A stretch of 23,816 nt of DNA from an uncultured Trueperaceae bacterium (GTDB lineage: Bacteria; Deinococcota; Deinococci; Deinococcales; Trueperaceae), in NCBI GenBank assembly GCA_937911855.1, contig CALDPK010000053.1, forward strand, positions 1-23,816, in the 5' to 3' direction. A model generated the notes under the pieces. That model worked only from the letters and a program-made list of their open reading frames with translations, made no database searches and had not been told where the DNA came from. A program made the translations under genes and the position numbers. Positions within the stretch are counted from its first letter, which is position 1. Each line of letters begins with the position of its first letter. Positions 1 through 6,396 of the stretch are shown in pieces.

Positions 1-49
1 GAGAGAGCGGAGTACAGTGCTGGAGTCGCGGCAGTTGCCGCAACAGACC

Positions 50-150
50 AACGCGCACCGTTGGGGGAAGCCGGTCCAAGTCCGGCGCTGACCCGCAACC
101 GTAGGCCGGGACGCGTTCCCGGCGAGCCGGAGTACCTGGGGTGGCCGGTT
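50..150 (+). promoter_or_regulatory. Cobalamin (B12) riboswitch aptamer
   Basis: The segment carries the conserved cobalamin aptamer elements in order: a GGGGGAAGCCGGT block, then GTCCGGCGCTGACCCGCAAC (the core with the CCCGCAAC box), then GCGAGCCGGAGTACCTG near 132. In this family adenosylcobalamin or methylcobalamin binding lowers expression of the gene behind it. Here that gene is the exported protein starting at 251. The aptamer edges are approximate, and I could not identify the expression platform. The compact variant of the core looks actinobacterial. Confidence 0.85.
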
Positions 151-250
151 CTGGCTCTATCCGTCGCGGTCTGCGGAGCGAGCCCCGGCGTCGGAACGCG
201 GTACCCCCCGGCGGCCTGGGCGCACCGTGGCCGCCCTCGAAAGGCGTTCC

Positions 251-928
251 ATGTCGATCAGCTCCCGGCGCCGCAGCATGCTGCTGGCGGTCGTCCTCGG
301 TCTGGCGGGTCTCCTGACCGTGTCCCCCTCCGCAACCGCGGTCACCACCGATGCCTGCGCCGACGGCGTCACCGTCGTCGTCGACTTCACCGACGTCGGA
401 GGGGAGGTGGAGGTGGGCTGCGCCGTCGCCACAGTGGCGCGCGAGGACGCCGGGTTCGCCGTCCAGACCGCCCGCGGGTGCATGCGCGCCCCGGCCCTGG
501 TGGTGGCCACCGGTGGCCTGTCGATCCCCAGCATGGGAGCCAGCGGCTTTGGCTACCAGCTGGCACGGCAGTTCGGCCACGCGGTGCTGCCGACCCGCGC
601 CGGGCTGGTGCCGCTCACGCTCAGCGGCAAGCACCAGCAACGCCTCGAGGATCTCAGCGGCGTGGCACTGGAGGTGGAGGCCAGCTGCAACGGCGCGCGC
701 TTTCGCGGCGCCATGCTGGTGACCCACCGGGGCATCAGCGGCCCGGCCATCCTGCAGGTGTCCTCGTACTGGGCGCCGGGCGACGACCTGCGCCCGCAGG
801 ACGCCCCCGGGTTCGTCCTCGACCACGAGGGCCCGTTTCGGACGGCTGGCCGCGTCCGTCGCGGTCATCGGCTCCTCCATGTCTCCATTGGATACCTGCG
901 AGCGTGTTCCATTGTGACGGATCGGTGA
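251..928 (+). pseudogene. Chimeric reading frame: signal peptide of an exported protein joined to a flavoprotein fragment
   Basis: The ATG at 251 follows an AAAGG at good distance. Residues 1-30 form a classical signal peptide: arginine-rich start, hydrophobic core LLAVVLGLAGLL, then an alanine-rich cleavage region. The next 25-30 residues (VTVVVDF, GGEVEVGC) resemble the start of actinobacterial secreted proteins placed behind B12 riboswitches, sometimes carrying a transcobalamin-like DUF4430 domain. I do not see that domain here. From about base 425 the same frame becomes the interior of an HI0933/YhiN flavoprotein, and from about 795 it matches nothing I recognise. A secreted B12-regulated protein fused to a cytosolic flavoprotein core makes no biological sense, so I read this as an assembly or amplification join rather than a gene. 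Confidence 0.7.
430..795 (+). pseudogene. Internal fragment of an HI0933/YhiN-family FAD-dependent oxidoreductase
   Basis: About 120 residues match the middle of the BaiN/YhiN/HI0933 flavoprotein family (roughly 390-420 residues when complete). Recognisable blocks are the second nucleotide-binding strand LVVATGGLSIPSMGASGFGY, then LPTRAGLVPLTL, and the family signature THRGISGPAILQVSSYW. The N-terminal dinucleotide-binding GxGxxG segment and the whole C-terminal third are missing, so it cannot be a working enzyme. Wording of the conserved blocks is closest to gammaproteobacterial versions (Pseudomonas or Xanthomonadales type); that assignment is from memory. Both edges coincide with abrupt changes in sequence character, so this is a fragment spliced into the contig. 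Confidence 0.8.
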
Positions 929-940
929 CGTGGCGGTGAA

Positions 941-1017
941 GAGATGGTGCAGAAACAGAAAAAGGCCCGCCTGATGACTCAGGCGGGCTTTTTCCGTTTC
1001 TGCTCCCTCACCATCTC
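941..1017. terminator. Strong bidirectional terminator inside a long imperfect palindrome
   Basis: A perfect 10-bp GC-rich stem (965-974 with 979-988, loop TGAC) is followed by TTTTT at 989-993 and preceded by AAAAA on the other side, so it terminates in both directions. The dyad continues outward: CAGAAAC at 950-956 faces GTTTCTG at 996-1002, and GAGATGGTG at 941-949 faces CACCATCTC at 1009-1017 across a small bulge. Stretches on each side (796-940 and 1018-1034) hold no gene that I can support. The terminator belongs to neither the flavoprotein nor the kinase in any obvious way. Confidence 0.85.
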
Positions 1018-1034
1018 CTCACCTTCCCGGCAGC

Positions 1035-1337
1035 AACGCCATCCGGCACACACCAGGGGGCGGTCAGGTTTCGGTGAGACTGCAGGTTTTCAGAGACAGT
1101 GTGGAACTGAGCGTGCGCGACGAGGGCGACGGCCTGGCTGCGGATGAAGTCGACCGTGTCTTCGAGCGTTTCTACCGCACGGACGCCAGCCGCAACCGGG
1201 CGAGCGGCGGCAGCGGGCTGGGCCTGGCGATCGCCCGGGCCATCGCGGAACTGCACGGCGGCACCCTCACGGCCCGCACCCTGCTTGGCAAAGGCGCGGA
1301 GTTCAGCCTGCGTCTGCCGCGCGGGCAGGTGGGCTGA
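1035..1337 (+). pseudogene. C-terminal ATPase domain of a sensor histidine kinase, 5' part missing
   Basis: The frame begins at the N-box (NAIRHTP) and continues through a G1 box (RDEGDGLAADE), an F-box (VFERFYRTD) and a G2 box (SGGSGLGLAIARAIAELHGG) to the stop at 1335-1337. These are the ATP-binding motifs of HATPase_c in two-component kinases. The sensor, HAMP and histidine-phosphoacceptor parts that should lie upstream are absent. The open frame runs back only into unrelated sequence around the 941-1017 palindrome, and there is no start codon with a ribosome site. The fragment starts about where one would expect a contig join. Its neighbours, a copper chaperone and CsoR, make a CopS/CusS-like metal-sensing kinase conceivable, but nothing left in the fragment shows the signal. 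Confidence 0.85.
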
Positions 1338-1454
1338 TTACCGGTCTTGCTCGCGCCTGGCCGTGTCGTTGCGTGCGAAGTAGATGGCACCCGCAACCAG
1401 TCCGGCTGCCAGGACGACCATCAGGATTATGTGAAAGATTTCGGCTCCGGTCAT
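1338..1454 (-). CDS. Small single-pass membrane protein, 38 residues, unknown function
   Basis: An ideal ribosome site (AGGAGGT, complement of 1462-1468) sits 7 bases before an ATG at 1454, and the frame ends with TAA directly against the stop of the kinase fragment. The product starts MTGAEIF, has one hydrophobic helix of about 20 residues (IILMVVLAAGLVAGAIYF), and ends in a charged tail with several arginines, suggesting N-out/C-in insertion. A TATCAT box (complement of 1473-1478) would serve as the -10 element. It is transcribed away from the copper chaperone gene, across the same intergenic stretch that holds the proposed CsoR operator, so copper control is plausible. I do not recognise the family. 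An upstream in-frame ATG at 1460 lies too close to the ribosome site. Confidence 0.65.
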   Translation of the reverse strand: MTGAEIFHIILMVVLAAGLVAGAIYFARNDTARREQDR

Positions 1455-1527
1455 GATCATTACCTCCTGGCCATGATAGCCCCAGGGCGGCTGGGGGAAG
1501 GCGGGTCAGGCTGCAACACATGCTGGC

Positions 1528-1555
1528 ACACCCCCCTCCCCCGGTGGGGTAGAAT
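1528..1555 (+). promoter_or_regulatory. Putative CsoR operator overlapping a -10 box
   Basis: The stretch ACACCCCCCTCCCCCGGTGG continuing to GGTAG has the C-run/G-run pseudo-dyad with ACCCC and GGGGT arms seen in CsoR operators. TAGAAT at 1550-1555 is a good -10 element and is partly covered by the dyad, so bound repressor would block polymerase. It lies 16 bases before the copper chaperone start and is shared with the divergent small membrane gene. The assignment rests on pattern and context only. Confidence 0.6.
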
Positions 1556-1570
1556 GGTGAAAGGAGGTGT

Positions 1571-1777
1571 ATGGTGAGCACTGAACTGAAAGTTGAAGGA
1601 ATGACCTGCGCGCACTGCGAACGGGCCGTGCAGAACGCACTGGAAGCAGTACCCGGCGTAACTGCGGTGAGCGTGAACCGCGACCTGGGCAAGGCCAGCG
1701 TCACCGGCGACGCCGACCTGCAGGCACTGGTTGCGGCTGTAGCCGAAGAAGGCTACAGCGCCGAAGCAGCTGCCTGA
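1571..1777 (+). CDS. copZ: Heavy-metal-associated copper chaperone (CopZ-like)
   Basis: The 68-residue product is a single HMA domain of the usual chaperone size. It carries the metal-binding motif GMTCAHC at residues 10-16, whose two cysteines hold Cu(I), followed by the expected pattern in which a helix (AVQNALEAVPGV) leads to a strand (TAVSVN). Such proteins buffer cytosolic Cu(I) and pass it to a CopA-type P1B ATPase; no CopA gene is in this window. AGGAGG at 1562-1567 is only 3 bases before the ATG at 1571, so the in-frame GTG at 1574 is an alternative start. csoR follows after a 7-base gap, so the two form an operon behind a probable CsoR operator. Confidence 0.92.
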   Translation: MVSTELKVEGMTCAHCERAVQNALEAVPGVTAVSVNRDLGKASVTGDADLQALVAAVAEEGYSAEAAA

Positions 1778-1784
1778 GGGTCCC

Positions 1785-2090
1785 GTGACCGAACAGACGC
1801 ATACCCACCTGCACCTGGACGAAGAGGTGCGCCGTGACGCCAGCCTGCGGCTGCGCAGCGCCCGGGGCCACCTGGACGGCGTGGTCCGCATGCTCGAGGA
1901 CCCGTCGATCTACTGCGTGGACGTCCTCAAGCAGGTGAAGGCGGTGCAGGGCGCCCTCAGCCGGGTCAGCGAGAACGTACTGCGCTCCCACATCCGCGAT
2001 CACGTGGTGACGGCTGCAAGCCGGGGCGACGTGGACGGCATGGTCGACGAATTGATGGAAGCACTGAAATACCGCCCCGAAGGCGGCTGA
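1785..2090 (+). CDS. csoR: CsoR/FrmR-family metal-responsive repressor with a Cys-His-His site
   Basis: The 101-residue, all-helical product fits the CsoR/RcnR/FrmR (DUF156) family: the helix RLRSARGHLDGVVRMLED, then the metal-site segment YCVDVLKQVKAVQ, then SHIRDHV. The ligand positions are C44, H69 and H73. Classical Cu(I) CsoR has Cys-His-Cys; a Cys-His-His version is known from Thermus thermophilus CsoR, which responds to several metals. A histidine-rich N-terminus (THTHLHLD, residues 5-12) might add a metal site. The start is GTG at 1785. The gene is second in the copper operon and probably represses it through the dyad at 1528-1552, releasing when metal binds. RcnR-type specificity is less likely next to a copper chaperone. 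Confidence 0.9.
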   Translation: MTEQTHTHLHLDEEVRRDASLRLRSARGHLDGVVRMLEDPSIYCVDVLKQVKAVQGALSRVSENVLRSHIRDHVVTAASRGDVDGMVDELMEALKYRPEGG

Positions 2091-2098
2091 ACAGAACT

Positions 2099-3598
2099 TC
2101 AGTTGCCGCAGGCACCTGAGAAATCAAGTCCGACAAGCACCGGGTCATGGTCCGAGGAACGGAACGGGTCCGGTGCGTAGTGATCCGGCCCGAAGCGCGC
2201 GCCCGACCATGACAGGAGCACCGGCTCATCGGCATTGATGTGCCACACGGCTGCTCCGCACACGTTGCCGAGCAGTTTTTCATCGGCCAGGGCGTGATCG
2301 ATGTAACCGGCCCAGCCGGGCTCGAACACGTACGTGTACCGCTCCTGCGCCGGCACGAAGGTGGCCAGCAGGTCGGTGAAGCCGGCGTGTGTCATGCGCC
2401 TTATCGGCGCCTCGAGCGCGTAGGCGTTCATGTCACCCAGGATCAGGATGCCCCCGTCAGCGAAGGGGGCCACTTCCCTGTCGATGAAGTCGAGCATCTG
2501 TCTGGCCTGATTGTCGCGCCGTTCATCCCAGCAGCCGCTGCCCTGATCGGTGTCGAAACTGCCGCAGCCACCCCGTGATTTCAGGTGGTTCATCACGACC
2601 GTGAACTCCGCACCCGAAGCCAGCTCCCGGAAGCGCTGCGCGAGCGGCGGGCGGTTGTGGATCGCGTGCGTGTCAGCCGTGGTGGCGCCGACCGGTGCCA
2701 GTGAGTCACGCCGGTACAGGAAAGCCAGGGTGATGTCATCGCTGCCACGGGCGAAGCCTTCGCCCTGCACCCAGGCCCAGTCGTGGCCGCTGACCTGCCT
2801 TAAGCCTTCAGGGCCCGCGAGCAGCCGGTCCAGGGTCGTCCCGTCGTCGTTCTCTACTTCAGCCAGGGCGATGAGGTGCGCGTCAAGGCCGGTGAGTGCC
2901 GCGATCAGTTTGGTGTGCTGCCGTTCGAGCTCCTGCCGGTCGCGGGCGCCGCGTTCGCCCAGGCTGGTGAAGTAGTTCTGCACGTTGAAGCTGGCCACCC
3001 GCAGGTTGCCGCCCGGATCGGGTGCGACCTCAGGGCGCGGCTCGGGCTCCAGTTCCCAGCTGTCTGGCTGGAGAACGAACCAGTCGTCGTAACCGGAGGT
3101 ACGCATGAAGACGGTGTCATCCGTGAACCAGCCGGTCAGGCCGGTAACCGTGCTGCCGCTGCGCAGTGATTCAGCGCCCTCCAGGAACGGCACGGGCACC
3201 GGGTTCTGCCTCGGGTTGTCGTCATCAAGGACGATGAAGCGCGGGCCGTCATCAAACGGCGTGGTGCAGCCGCCGTTGTTCGGATGGAACATGCGTCCGA
3301 AGGCGGACACGGTGAGCTGGCCGTAGCGGCCCAGGTTGCCGTTGTAACTGACGGTCAGGGTGTCCGGCATGGTGACTTCGCTGTACAGCTGGCTGAACAG
3401 GTCTTCTGCCGGCAGCCGCAGTTCGCCCGGGCTGTCATTGCTGACCAGCTCCAGCACAGGGCAGCTGTCCGGGCTTTCCTGCACGGCAGCGGGTTCACCG
3501 GAGCCTGATTCCAGGCGGTCATAGCCAAACCAGGCGGCGACCGCCAACACCAGGACGGCGCCGCCCGAGAGGAGGATGCGGCTTACAAGCGGTGTCAT
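2099..3598 (-). CDS. Membrane-anchored or secreted endonuclease/exonuclease/phosphatase-family nuclease (ExeM-like)
   Basis: The 499-residue product starts with a hydrophobic anchor or signal (residues 8-24). Residues 45-175 form an accessory beta-rich region of the kind found in ExeM/NucH extracellular nucleases, and residues about 198-495 hold the EEP domain. Its motifs are present in order: RVASFNVQN (N205), ALAEVEND (E247), NHLKSRGG (337-344), LGDMNAY (D389, N391), YIDHAL and RSSDHDPV (482-488). These coordinate divalent metal and cleave phosphodiesters, so the enzyme should be active outside the cytoplasm, in DNA degradation or phosphate scavenging. Several cysteines would fit an oxidising compartment. 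There is no ribosome site. CATAAT lies 6 bases before the ATG, suggesting a leaderless transcript. The gene converges on csoR with 8 bases between stops. Confidence 0.88.
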   Translation of the reverse strand: MTPLVSRILLSGGAVLVLAVAAWFGYDRLESGSGEPAAVQESPDSCPVLELVSNDSPGELRLPAEDLFSQLYSEVTMPDTLTVSYNGNLGRYGQLTVSAFGRMFHPNNGGCTTPFDDGPRFIVLDDDNPRQNPVPVPFLEGAESLRSGSTVTGLTGWFTDDTVFMRTSGYDDWFVLQPDSWELEPEPRPEVAPDPGGNLRVASFNVQNYFTSLGERGARDRQELERQHTKLIAALTGLDAHLIALAEVENDDGTTLDRLLAGPEGLRQVSGHDWAWVQGEGFARGSDDITLAFLYRRDSLAPVGATTADTHAIHNRPPLAQRFRELASGAEFTVVMNHLKSRGGCGSFDTDQGSGCWDERRDNQARQMLDFIDREVAPFADGGILILGDMNAYALEAPIRRMTHAGFTDLLATFVPAQERYTYVFEPGWAGYIDHALADEKLLGNVCGAAVWHINADEPVLLSWSGARFGPDHYAPDPFRSSDHDPVLVGLDFSGACGN

Positions 3599-3604
3599 CG
3601 CTGC

Positions 3605-3610
3605 ATTATG
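3605..3610 (-). promoter_or_regulatory. Putative -10 box of a leaderless promoter for the nuclease gene
   Basis: The complement reads CATAAT, one mismatch from TATAAT, and ends 6 bases before the ATG at 3598. No Shine-Dalgarno sequence is visible. That placement puts the transcription start at or next to the A of the ATG. The same CATAATGCA string precedes the AHSA1 gene start at 17839. Confidence 0.45.
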
Positions 3611-3639
3611 GCAGGAGAGCCGCTACGCGCCTCCGCAGG

Positions 3640-3867
3640 TCAGTCTTCTACCCAGTTGCCCTTGTCATTCTTGTGGTACTTGTTCTTGACTGCTGACCAG
3701 GCAACCTTGTGGGCGGTCTCTTCCCGGTCAGCGTCACCCCGGCGGTCTTCCGGGTCCTTGTACTGCTCAAAGGCGCTGTTGTACGCCTCCTTGTAGATTT
3801 CCTGAGCTGCCCTGGGCAGGTTGTCGCGAACATTGTCCGGCAGTTCCGTGATGCGGTCGTAAGGCAT
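3640..3867 (-). CDS. chaB: ChaB-family protein
   Basis: The 75-residue product matches ChaB: a helical start PYDRITELPDNVRDNLP, the block AAQEIYKEAYNSAFEQY, then the conserved end HKVAWSAVKNKY before a short charged tail. Length and motif order are those of the family. ChaB was named as a regulator of the E. coli cation antiporter ChaA, but its biochemical role is not firmly established. The ATG follows a GGGGGGTGAG ribosome site and starts 21 bases after the mnhG stop, so it may be the last gene of the Mrp operon. The pairing with a Na+/H+ antiporter makes a link to cation handling tempting, but that is only inference. Confidence 0.88.
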   Translation of the reverse strand: MPYDRITELPDNVRDNLPRAAQEIYKEAYNSAFEQYKDPEDRRGDADREETAHKVAWSAVKNKYHKNDKGNWVED

Positions 3868-3888
3868 GAGCTCACCCCCCCGGGGGAA

Positions 3889-4287
3889 CTATGCGGAACT
3901 TTCGCGGTTATTACTGTCGTCTCCGTCGCTGTTGGACTCGTCCTCGGCCGCGCGTTCAAGGACACCTTCAAGTGCGTTTCGGCCTTGCTGACCCACGAAA
4001 CCGGCTCCGGAAACGTAGATTCCCCGCCCCAGGACGTGACCCGCGACCGGCACGGTGACCAGCAGGAACAGTACCGTGAGCAGCCCGATCACGAGAGCCG
4101 TGCCGTCCTGCAGGGCACAGACAGCGCCCAGCACCGTGAAGATGGCACCGGTGGCACCGGCTTTAGTGGCGGCGTGCATGCGCTGGAGGGGATCGCCGAA
4201 ACGCAGCAGCCCCGTGACCGCCCCGGTCAGGAAGACGAGGCCTGCCAGCAGGAAGACCAGTGCCAGGGCTGTCAGCAGCTGGCTCAT
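3889..4287 (-). CDS. mnhG: Mrp Na+/H+ antiporter subunit G
   Basis: The 132-residue product has three membrane helices (about 5-28, 46-62, 65-88) and the MnhG/PhaG signature GLLRFGDPLQRMHAATKAGA. It is one of the small scaffold subunits of the Mrp hetero-oligomer. The C-terminus (residues 112-132) is an unusually acidic, serine- and asparagine-rich tail (AAEDESNSDGDDSNN) that the core family does not need. The start overlaps the end of mnhF by 4 bases, so translation is coupled. It is the last of the seven antiporter genes. Confidence 0.93.
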   Translation of the reverse strand: MSQLLTALALVFLLAGLVFLTGAVTGLLRFGDPLQRMHAATKAGATGAIFTVLGAVCALQDGTALVIGLLTVLFLLVTVPVAGHVLGRGIYVSGAGFVGQQGRNALEGVLERAAEDESNSDGDDSNNRESSA

Positions 4288-4574
4288 TCCTTGCGTCCTT
4301 CATGCCGCTGCAGGAACACACCCACAGCGACGGTTCCGACGAAGCTGAATGCGGCGACTCCGAGCGCAACATCCAGCAGCTCGCGCCGGCCCAGCACGAT
4401 GCTCGTCGTAGCCAGCAGAGCGACGCCCAGACCGGTGAGCATGTCGAGGGCGACGAAGCGCGTGGCAACGCCCGGCCCGCGCAGCATTCGCCAGGCGACA
4501 CCGGCCAGCAGTACGACCAGCAGTGTCAGCGCCGCCAGGGCCACGTTCATAAGAATTCCGGCGAGCGCCTCCAT
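4284..4574 (-). CDS. mnhF: Mrp Na+/H+ antiporter subunit F
   Basis: The 96-residue product has three hydrophobic helices and the MnhF/PhaF pattern GPGVATRFVALDMLTG followed by RRELLDVALGVAAFSFVGT. Size and layout are normal for the subunit. The ATG overlaps the stop of mnhE by one base (TGATG) and the gene overlaps mnhG by 4 bases, so it is translationally coupled within the operon. It is a small membrane subunit needed for assembly or activity of the Mrp complex in the cytoplasmic membrane. Confidence 0.93.
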   Translation of the reverse strand: MEALAGILMNVALAALTLLVVLLAGVAWRMLRGPGVATRFVALDMLTGLGVALLATTSIVLGRRELLDVALGVAAFSFVGTVAVGVFLQRHEGRKE

Positions 4575-4903
4575 CAGCGTTCCAGCTCCAGCAGCCAGCG
4601 TTCGAAGCTGCCATGGATTCCGGCCAGCACGCCCGGCACGTCGCGCGCGTCCAGGCAGTGGATGAACAGCGATTCGCGGTCTTCAGCCACGTGCAGGGTG
4701 GTTGTTCCCGGAGTCAGGGTGATGAAGTTCGCAAGGGCCACTATGGCGGCTTCGCTGCGCAGGGTGATCGGCACCTGGATGATGGCCGGGTCGGTGTCCG
4801 GGTTGCGCGCGAAGGCAGACCGGAGCACAGCCACGCTGGAGCCGAGCAGTTCGCGGATGAAGATTACGCTCAGCATGATGACGGCAACAGCGCGTCTCAT
4901 CAC
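4574..4903 (-). CDS. mnhE: Mrp Na+/H+ antiporter subunit E, short form
   Basis: The 109-residue product keeps the conserved core of MnhE: RELLGSSVAVLRSAF, then IIQVPITLRSEAAIVALANFITLTPGTTT in two adjacent blocks, then a soluble C-terminal part with IHCLDARD. Typical MnhE proteins are about 150-170 residues and begin with two extra membrane helices. Those are absent here. The start is fixed by a 4-base overlap with the mnhD stop (ATGA), so the short length is not a miscalled start unless the overlap is misleading. Short MnhE variants do occur in other lineages. It probably still contributes to the antiporter scaffold. Confidence 0.88.
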   Translation of the reverse strand: MMRRAVAVIMLSVIFIRELLGSSVAVLRSAFARNPDTDPAIIQVPITLRSEAAIVALANFITLTPGTTTLHVAEDRESLFIHCLDARDVPGVLAGIHGSFERWLLELER

Positions 4904-6396
4904 TGCTCCCCCAGCACCGCGTCGATGAGTCGGGCGGGCTCGGCAAGTTCAACCGCGGAATCAGCTGCAAAGGCGAGCAGCGGCTCCGGTTGCAGGCCTA
5001 TGTAGACGGTGGCCAGGCCCAGCAGCGCTGTGGCTGCCAGCATGGCTGCGGGCACCCGTCTGGCTGGCTGCCGGTCCTGCGCAGCAGGTTTCTGGAACGC
5101 CTCGATCCAGATCTTGGACATGGAGAACAGTGTCAGGAGTCCCACGGCCAGACCGATGCCACCCAGCCAGGCGTCACCGCCGCTGAACGAGGCGTCAATG
5201 ACCAGGTACTTGGCCCAGAAGCCGGACAGCGGCGGTATGCCGCCAAGTGACAGGGCCGGAATCAGGAACAGGGCAGCGAGCAGCGGCCGGGATCTGAGCA
5301 GCCCACCTGATCTGCGCAGGTCGAACGTGCCCAGGCTGGCCTGCATCGCTCCGGCCACCAGGAACAGGTTCGTTTTGACGAGCATGTGGTGAACCAGGTA
5401 GAAGACCGAGCCTGCCACGGCCGCCTGAGTGCCGATGGCCAGCCCGAACAGCATGTAACCGATCTGGCTGACGATGTGGAACGACAGGATCCGGCGTACA
5501 TCCCACTGGATGGCGGCACCGAAGACGCCGACGATCATGGTCAGGGCCGCGGTCACGGCCAGCAGTTCACGCAGGCCCGGAGCGTCGGCAGGCAGAACAA
5601 GCGTGAAAATCCGGTAAGTGGCGTAGACCCCGACCTTGGTGAGCAGGCCGGCGAAGACGGCAGATACGGTTATGGGGGCGGTGTGGTAGGAAGCGGGCAG
5701 CCAGAAGAACAACGGGAAGTAAGCCCCCTTGATGCCGAAGGAAAGCAGGAACAGCAGGCCTGCCACCACCAGGCCAGGGCCGGCTTCTACCTGCCTTAGC
5801 TGCACGGCGAGGTCAGCCATGTTGAGCGTGCCCGTCATGCCGTAGACCAGCGCCACGGCGGTCAGGAACAGGACTGTTCCGAACAGGTTCAGGACCAGGT
5901 AACGCATGGCGCCATCGAGCTGGGCGCGGCTGCGGTCCAGCAGCAGCAGGCCGACGGACGTTATCAGCATGATCTCGAACCACACGTACAGGTTGAAGAT
6001 GTCAGCCGTCAGGAAAGCACCGTTTATGGCAGCGATCATGCCGAGGAACAGCGGCTGGAACCCGCCGTGCGCCTGGCTGCGGGTGACTCCGGCCAGTCCG
6101 AAGATCGCCACGGCCAGCGCCAGCAGCGAGGTGACGAGCACCATGATGCTGCCGAGTCGGTCAGCTGCGAAGCCGATGCCGAAAGGTGCCTCCCAGCCGC
6201 CGAACTGCACCGTCTGGATGCCTTCGGTCACCACCTCGTTGAGCAGCAGGCCGGCGCTGCCGAGCAGCAGGACCACTGCAACCAGGCCCGTGACCTTCTG
6301 CGCCCGCAGACGGCCCCACAGCGCTACCGTGAGCATCGCCGCAGCAAGTGGCAGCAGCACCGGAATCAGGACGGCCTGGTCCAGCAGCGCGCTCAT
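4900..6396 (-). CDS. mnhD: Mrp Na+/H+ antiporter subunit D (complex I NuoM/NuoN-like)
   Basis: The 498-residue polytopic protein belongs to the proton-translocating family shared with complex I NuoL/M/N. Visible signatures are FEIMLITSVGLLLL with the conserved glutamate, GIKGAYFPLFFWLPASYHTA with the lysine and the WLP-xxY-x-A loop, and SAVFAGLLTKVGVYA with the second lysine. HIVSQIGYMLFGLAIG and HHMLVKTNLFLVAG give further channel residues. Subunits A and D carry the ion-translocating half channels of the Mrp antiporter. Length is normal. Its start overlaps mnhC by 4 bases, and its end overlaps mnhE by 4 bases. Confidence 0.95.
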   Translation of the reverse strand: MSALLDQAVLIPVLLPLAAAMLTVALWGRLRAQKVTGLVAVVLLLGSAGLLLNEVVTEGIQTVQFGGWEAPFGIGFAADRLGSIMVLVTSLLALAVAIFGLAGVTRSQAHGGFQPLFLGMIAAINGAFLTADIFNLYVWFEIMLITSVGLLLLDRSRAQLDGAMRYLVLNLFGTVLFLTAVALVYGMTGTLNMADLAVQLRQVEAGPGLVVAGLLFLLSFGIKGAYFPLFFWLPASYHTAPITVSAVFAGLLTKVGVYATYRIFTLVLPADAPGLRELLAVTAALTMIVGVFGAAIQWDVRRILSFHIVSQIGYMLFGLAIGTQAAVAGSVFYLVHHMLVKTNLFLVAGAMQASLGTFDLRRSGGLLRSRPLLAALFLIPALSLGGIPPLSGFWAKYLVIDASFSGGDAWLGGIGLAVGLLTLFSMSKIWIEAFQKPAAQDRQPARRVPAAMLAATALLGLATVYIGLQPEPLLAFAADSAVELAEPARLIDAVLGEQ

